Shown here in pieces: positions 58,641-64,000 of a stretch of 64,000 bases of DNA (the first letter of the stretch is position 1; each line of letters opens with the position of its first letter). The position numbers were made by a program, and so were the translations under genes. The notes under the pieces are model-generated. The model saw nothing but the letters and a program-made list of their open reading frames with translations, was not told the DNA's origin and did no database searches. Origin of the DNA: Sipunculus nudus (Eukaryota; Annelida; Sipuncula; Golfingiida; Sipunculidae); NCBI GenBank assembly GCA_026874595.1, contig CM049322.1:6619900-6683899 (forward strand), given 5' to 3'.

Positions 58641-59714
58641 CATACAATAAGCATATACAAAATGAAATTTAATACACTTGAGCTGTTCTTAAGCTTACTA
58701 TATTTGTATTATATTATGATTTGTGCACTGTGCTGAGCGATTATATTTATCTGCCTTGCGCGAGAGAGGTCGCTAGCTGGGTTTTTTTTTATCAGCTAAG
58801 ATGTCCTATGTCATGATTCTGTCTCAAGGAACTGATAACAGATGAATTATGCCTAAATCAGATGAGAAATGTTTTAATAGGAAACAGCTTTTTTGTTACG
58901 GGATATGCTGTCTCCTTAAATTGAATAATAGTATGTGTATATAATTACTAAGAATCGTGAAAGTGCATACATTTCGGGAATCAACTGTATCTAAATACCG
59001 GAAAACAAATGAGTATATGGAAGAATATTTGCAGAAACGTAATAATTATATATATAAATTTTGTGAGTTCACTACTGCTAAAACTACTTCTATTATTATT
59101 ATTGAAAAATTATTTTTGTAAAATTACTTTAAAAATGTAAGGTTTCCTCCTCAGGTATCAATGAGTTTAAGCTTCATGTTTATGCATTTGAATAAGTTTA
59201 TGTGTATTACCTTTGCGCTTAGAATATAAAATTTTCGTTTAATCACAAAGATACAGGTTCATTGGAAACGCCCATTGACTGACACATCCAATATTGGAAG
59301 ATATTTCTCCTTTATTCTTTACTTAACCTGATCCTCCTACGAGTTCCCTGAGTTAGATCAATAGAATTCAGGTGCTGCTATATACAGAGCTTATTTTATT
59401 TGCAACATATCATTTAATCTGAAAAATTAGCATCTGAAAACACTGCCAGTTTTATCAGGAAGTATATATCATTTAATGTCATTTGTATCACTTGATCAAA
59501 ATAGTGAAATTTACGATGTTAATCCTGGTATTACTTCCTGTCCTTCTACAGGCATGAAGATATTAGTTAAAACATGCGCGGTACCGATTTTATAAACCGT
59601 TCAAATTAACTGTCAGCTTAGTTTAATCAGGTTGACAATCTTCTGCTGTCATGGTATGTGGCTTTATATATACTTAATATATCTATATATTATTTACTTA
59701 TTTGATATAAAATG

Positions 59715-59757
<43 letters not shown>

Positions 59758-60450
59758 TTAAATATATTGTACACCTCAGTAAAATGTTCGAATATTCTAG
59801 GTGTTATTTCTAGATAAATTATAGAATGGTCGGTTCATTTTGGCAGTAGTTTTGAATAATAAACGCATTTCTAAAGTGACATATCAACAAGACTTCTTCC
59901 ATATGATTGATGTATTGGTTATGTTTTAATGATTATTTAAGTACGTTTTGAAACGTTAATGTTGCAATGTTATTGATTTCTTTTGTTACACATTGTGTCT
60001 AGATGTCACAAATAATAGTTTTTTCCCGGAATGCCCAATCTGGTGCATGCGTATTTGTGGTTTACTTCAGATCCTGTTTAATCTACATGTGTATTCGCGG
60101 GCCTCAATCAGACTTTCTTCGACATCCTCTCAAGCAGTCATACCTTCAAAAGTCGCATCGTCTTCCTTCTCTTTAATGGCATGAACGTATTTGGGGCCGT
60201 AAGTTTTAATAGGGAGACATTCTTTAACGACAGGGACATATCGGAGCATTTGTTAACTTGTCAACTAAACATCAGGAACAAAATTAACCTATATATGAAC
60301 TTAAACAAAGCTGCCAGACTGCTATTTTATTCCCATAATTTTTGTGCAAATCTGAGGTTTTGAAAATGCATCATTATACAATTTGGTAAGAAAATTACCC
60401 TAAAAAATGACCCTACACTTTGCAGCCCAAAGACGATATCCCATTTGTAA

Positions 60451-61720
60451 TGATCATTACAGTTCACAAGACCATTTTTTATTTATACCAGAACAAAACT
60501 AATATGTTATCCATTTAAAGGGTTTTCATAGCTTTTTAAATTGAAATAAGTTACAACATTTTTTGTAATCCACAATCATCCCTCTGAGCCAGCATAAATA
60601 ATCTGCTGATAATTTAAGAGGGTGGCATGCACTATGACCAACACAAAGCTTATTTTTAAAAAATATGTCATGATCTATACATGTAATGTATATAAATGTA
60701 ATGATATAAATGACGACATTAATCTTATAATTTGTGGTAAAAATTACTTTCAGAGTTAATTCAGCTGGGCAGCAAATTCTTTAACTATAGCATCCGGTTA
60801 GATGCATTATTCTTCCCTTGTGTTAATGATGGGATTTTTATAATGTATTGTAACAAGTACGGCTATTCCACCAAGAACATGCATAGATCCTATCCTTCAC
60901 TTACATTATTTACGTTGATTGGCAGAGTTAGTTTGCTGCACAAATGAATATATTAAAAAATATGTTATTCCAGGTTAACACCGCTTTTATTAAGAATAAG
61001 GATCATCTATTAATGAAGTCATTACTGAGAAAAAGACACACTTGTATATTTATTTGTATTCTGCATTTTGTATAGAAGCCTTCTCTCCACAAAATATGTA
61101 TAACGTAAATTAAGGGGAAATAATTCGATATGCCTGTCATAAAAATGTATAGTATTAGATATGATTGGCCCGACGTAAGTTGGCCCATACGTTTGTGTGT
61201 ATGAGCATGCCTTGTCCTCTGGCCTTTGATATAACACATCAGGCAAGATCAAGAAGGTCATATTAATATATCGGTACTACCCGTCAAGAGTTGATATACG
61301 TTGTTAAGCCAACAACCTGATAAGAAATACACTAACAAAAAAGCCTGTAACCGTTTCAACACACGTTACTATTCGCAGTTGCTAACCCAGTTACGTTGCC
61401 TATATTAAAACATAGGCTATGCGCATACCTTATTGTTGATGATGGTGCAGTAAAATATATATTTTAACCATAGCATTTCTGAAAGAAGTAATGTACACAT
61501 GGTCATCCTTCAGCAGAAATTACAAAACAAATATAAAACCTTAGTGCTTTTCTGTCATATTTAATTTGAAGATTTTAAAGGAATATATTGCATGCTCGTG
61601 TGTTATCTGTGCAACTTTTCGTTCTCTTCTGGTAAAGAACATTGCGAGCCAGATAATATCGAGGTTGGCCGGGCTCATTATGTCTAATTGATTTAAATAA
61701 AAAGAATATTCTTTATGAAT
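60451..61720 (+). repeat. Nested tandem segmental duplication, segment 5 (partial)
   Basis: Follows 52440-53700 and 56600-57600: TATCGGTACTACCCG (61270), AACCTGATAAGAAATACACTAAC (61312) and GTAAAGAACATTGCGAGCC (61633). No coding signal. Confidence 0.65.
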
Positions 61721-61977
61721 ACTCTTTTATTAATTTTATGACATTAGTACTGTTTTCTTCAATCAAACAATACATGACCTGTATCATGTACATGAAGTCA
61801 TTCCAATATTTCCTTTTGGAATTTACAGCAAAGCAACGAAAGAGGCTTACTCTTTTATTTATTTTATGAAATAAGTACTGTTTTCTTCAATCAAACAATA
61901 CATGCCCTATATCATGTGAGTGAAGTCTTCCAATTTATCCTTTTGGAATTTACAGCAAAGCAACAAAATGAGCTTAC
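61721..61977 (+). repeat. 128-bp tandem duplication
   Basis: ACTCTTTTATTAATTTTATG through GGAATTTACAGCAAAGCAAC occurs twice in direct succession (starts 61721 and 61849) with few differences, so it is recent. Confidence 0.9.
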
Positions 61978-62139
61978 CTTTTAGACAATTTGTTTTCAAA
62001 TGGCAATATGGAAATAGATGTTGCCCAATACTCATATTCAAGATGGATTACAATATTAAAACGTAAACAGTTATTATTTTTTTATGTTCGACCCTGTTTA
62101 TAAATAAAAAATGGCAACCTGGAAATCAGCAATCAGATA

Positions 62140-62248
62140 TATCTAGAAATCGGAAGATCGTGGCTTCGAATCCCAATGGCAGTGAAACGATTTTTCTGTG
62201 TATACCATTTCCATCTCTCTCTCTCTGTCTCTCTCTCTCCCTCTCTTT

Positions 62249-62250
<2 letters not shown>
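62140..62250 (+). mobile_element. SINE fragment, sense copy of an inverted pair
   Basis: Starts near AATCGGAAGATCGTGG, keeps box B (CTTCGAATCCC) and TTTTTCTGTGTATACCATTTCC, then (CT)n and (TA)n. It is the 5'-truncated same family as 8945-9192. Confidence 0.8.

Positions 62251-62341
<91 letters not shown>
62251..62341. repeat. (TA)n microsatellite between two SINE tails
   Basis: TA run with GTA interruptions, flanked by the tails of two oppositely oriented SINE copies. Confidence 0.95.
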
Positions 62342-62344
<3 letters not shown>

Positions 62345-62535
62345 AACCATGCTGGTTCATTGTTTTATAGATGAAAAGGGTATACACAGAAAAGTGGTTC
62401 ACTGCCAGTGGGATTCTAACCCACGATCTTCCGATTTCCGGTGCGGCTGCCTTAGTCCTCTTGTCCATGACAGATCCCCAACCCCTCTGTGTATGTGTAC
62501 ATTTTTATAGGAACTAGCGAAGTGACGTCATGGTA

Positions 62536-62538
<3 letters not shown>
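62342..62538 (-). mobile_element. Full-length SINE, antisense copy
   Basis: On the minus strand: the TGACGTCAC head, ATGGACAAGAGGACTAAGGC (box A changed), GGTTAGAATCCC (box B with one change), CACTTTTCTGTGTATACC and GAACCAGCATGG. It matches 8945-9160 throughout. Confidence 0.87.

Positions 62539-62583
<45 letters not shown>
62539..62583. repeat. (TA)n microsatellite
   Basis: TA run at the head end of the antisense SINE. Confidence 0.95.
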
Positions 62584-62588
<5 letters not shown>

Positions 62589-62631
62589 GACGTGGGGTAA
62601 TCGTAATCAGTAATCGTAATCGGATACATTT

Positions 62632-64000
62632 TTAGCTCAGCTGACTTTCAGTCATGCTGAGCTATAGCGATCACTCTTTGTCCGTCGTCCGTCTGTCCGT
62701 CTGTCCGTCCGTCTGTCCGTTAACCTGGCACAAATCGTAACCGCTGGACTTAGAATCTTGTAACTTTACATTCTGAGAGGTCAATGAAAAAAATCTCCTT
62801 GGAAACGAGAAATTAGGTATCTGTTACCCATATCCTTTGAGCTATTTGGCCCTCAAGTACCCCCCAGAATAGTAAAAAATTTCATACAAAAACTTTAATA
62901 TCTCATTAACTACATCACTGATGGTAATGATTTTTTACATACATATTTATCATGAGATGTTCCATCAGTTCTTGCAGTCTGGTGGCGCCACCTGTATTTT
63001 TAGATTTTTTACGAATTTCTCTATTTTTGAGACCTTTAAAAATGTGAACAACTGTTAACACGGCACAAATCGTAAAGACTGGACCTAGAATCTTCATTCT
63101 TGACACAGTGAGTGACCTATAAAAAGTCTCCATGAAAACCAGAAATTAGGTCTCTGTTACCCAGATCCTTTGAGCTATGGGGCCCCAAAGTACCCCCCAG
63201 AATAGTGAAAAATTTCATACAAAAACTTCAATATCTCATTAACTACATCACTGATGGTCATGATTTTTGGTATACATATTGATCATGGGATGTTTCATCA
63301 GTTTCTGCACACTGGTGGCGCCACCTGTTTTTTTTCGATTCTTTACCTATTGTTTTCTCTGTTTTTGAGGTCTTTAAAAATGTTGACATCTGTTAACAGG
63401 GCACAAATCGTTAAGACTGGACCTAGAATCTTCATTCTTGACACAGTGAGTGACCTATAAAAAGTCTCCATGAAAACCAGAAATTAGGTCTCTGTTACCC
63501 AGATCCTTTGAGCTATGGGGCCCCAAAGTACCCCCCAGAATAGTGAAAAATTTCATACAAAAACTTCAATATCTCATTAACTACATCACTGATGGTCATG
63601 ATTTTTGGCATACATATTGATCATGGGATGTTTCATCAGTTTCTGCAGACTGGTGGCGCCACCTGTATTTTTCGATTCTTTACCTATTGTTTTCTCTGTT
63701 TTTGAGGTCTTTAAAAATGTTGACATCTGTTAACAGGGCACAAATCGTTAAGACTGGACCTAGAATCTTCATTCTTGACACAGTGAGAGACCTATGAAAA
63801 GTCTCCATGGAAACCTGAAATAAGGTCTCTGTTACCCATATCATTTGAGCTGTCGGGCTCCCAATTACCCCCCAGAATAATGGAAAAGTTGATTAAAAAA
63901 AATGCAACATCTCAATAACTACAATACAGATGGTCATGATTTTTAGCTCAGCTGACTTTCAGTCATGCTGAGCTAGAGCGATCACTCTTTGTCCGTCGTC
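62632..64000 (+). repeat. 338-bp tandem array with a hairpin head, running off the window
   Basis: The GTTAACA.GGCACAAATCGT landmark occurs at about 62719, 63053, 63391 and 63730, a period of 334-339 bases. A head, CTCAGCTGAC...GTCATGCTGAG followed by GATCACTCTTTGTCCGTCG, occurs at 62638 and again at 63946 in the same orientation. So a 1.3-kb higher-order unit holds four 338-bp subunits. No real gene is present; open frames here are repeat artefacts. Confidence 0.9.

Larger units (their letters stand above)
56301..60450 (+). repeat. Nested tandem segmental duplication, segment 4
   Basis: Repeats the order of segment 3: TATATACCGGTACTACCCAGG (57230), retroelement relic (58110-58640), AACTGATAACAGATGAATTATG (58825), trinucleotide block (59090) and TACCGATTTTATAAACCG (59580). 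Confidence 0.7.

Noticed and set aside
62133-62468. Frames with long Tyr-Ile repeats
   Set aside because: They are translations of the (TA)n tract flanked by SINE sequence.

Overview
This is animal nuclear DNA, most likely from a mollusc. It is AT-rich, its exons are separated by introns with GT/AG borders, and (TA)n runs, tRNA-derived SINEs, a Penelope-like retroelement and several minisatellite families fill most of it. The array at the right edge, whose head carries a CTCAGC...GCTGAG hairpin followed by GTCCGTC repeats, is of a kind I associate with molluscan genomes. That taxonomic call is from memory, not from a search.

The centrepiece (about 13.7-25.5 kb, + strand) is a ten-exon gene that I assembled by hand from splice sites and reading phase. 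It runs: signal peptide, a shortened C-type lectin domain (CTLD), a second CTLD, a short Pro/Thr stalk, a transmembrane helix with a basic stop-transfer sequence, a cytoplasmic linker, a NACHT ATPase domain and a long leucine-rich repeat (LRR) tail. All ten exons join in frame (5,031 coding bases, 1,676 residues). It would be a membrane-spanning lectin fused to an NLR, whereas NLRs are normally cytosolic.

Other genes: at 3.2-4.5 kb (- strand) lie the exons of another CTLD gene, with a decayed duplicate of its last exon at 7.4 kb. At 37.1-39.7 kb (- strand) two tandem two-exon genes encode related small secreted or signal-anchored helical proteins (177 and 179 residues) of a family I do not recognise. 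A broken first exon of a third copy lies at 30.5 kb.

Mobile and repeat DNA: a degenerate Penelope-like element (9.2-11.5 kb, -); tRNA-derived SINEs at 8.2, 8.95, 14.5, 46.4, 62.1 and 62.35 kb; a hAT-like MITE with 17-bp perfect inverted termini (47.98-48.82 kb); a 1,095-bp solo-LTR-like element with a perfect 5-bp target duplication (51.04-52.13 kb); a 77-bp minisatellite next to a lectin exon (16.8-17.5 kb); a roughly 35-bp minisatellite family in five separate arrays between 26.7 and 46.4 kb; and a roughly 338-bp tandem array at the right end.

From 41.6 to 62 kb the DNA is mostly a nested, diverged tandem duplication without a convincing gene. The architecture (lectin, lectin-NLR and a duplicated secreted family among repeats and local duplications) suggests a fast-evolving immune-type locus, which is an inference.
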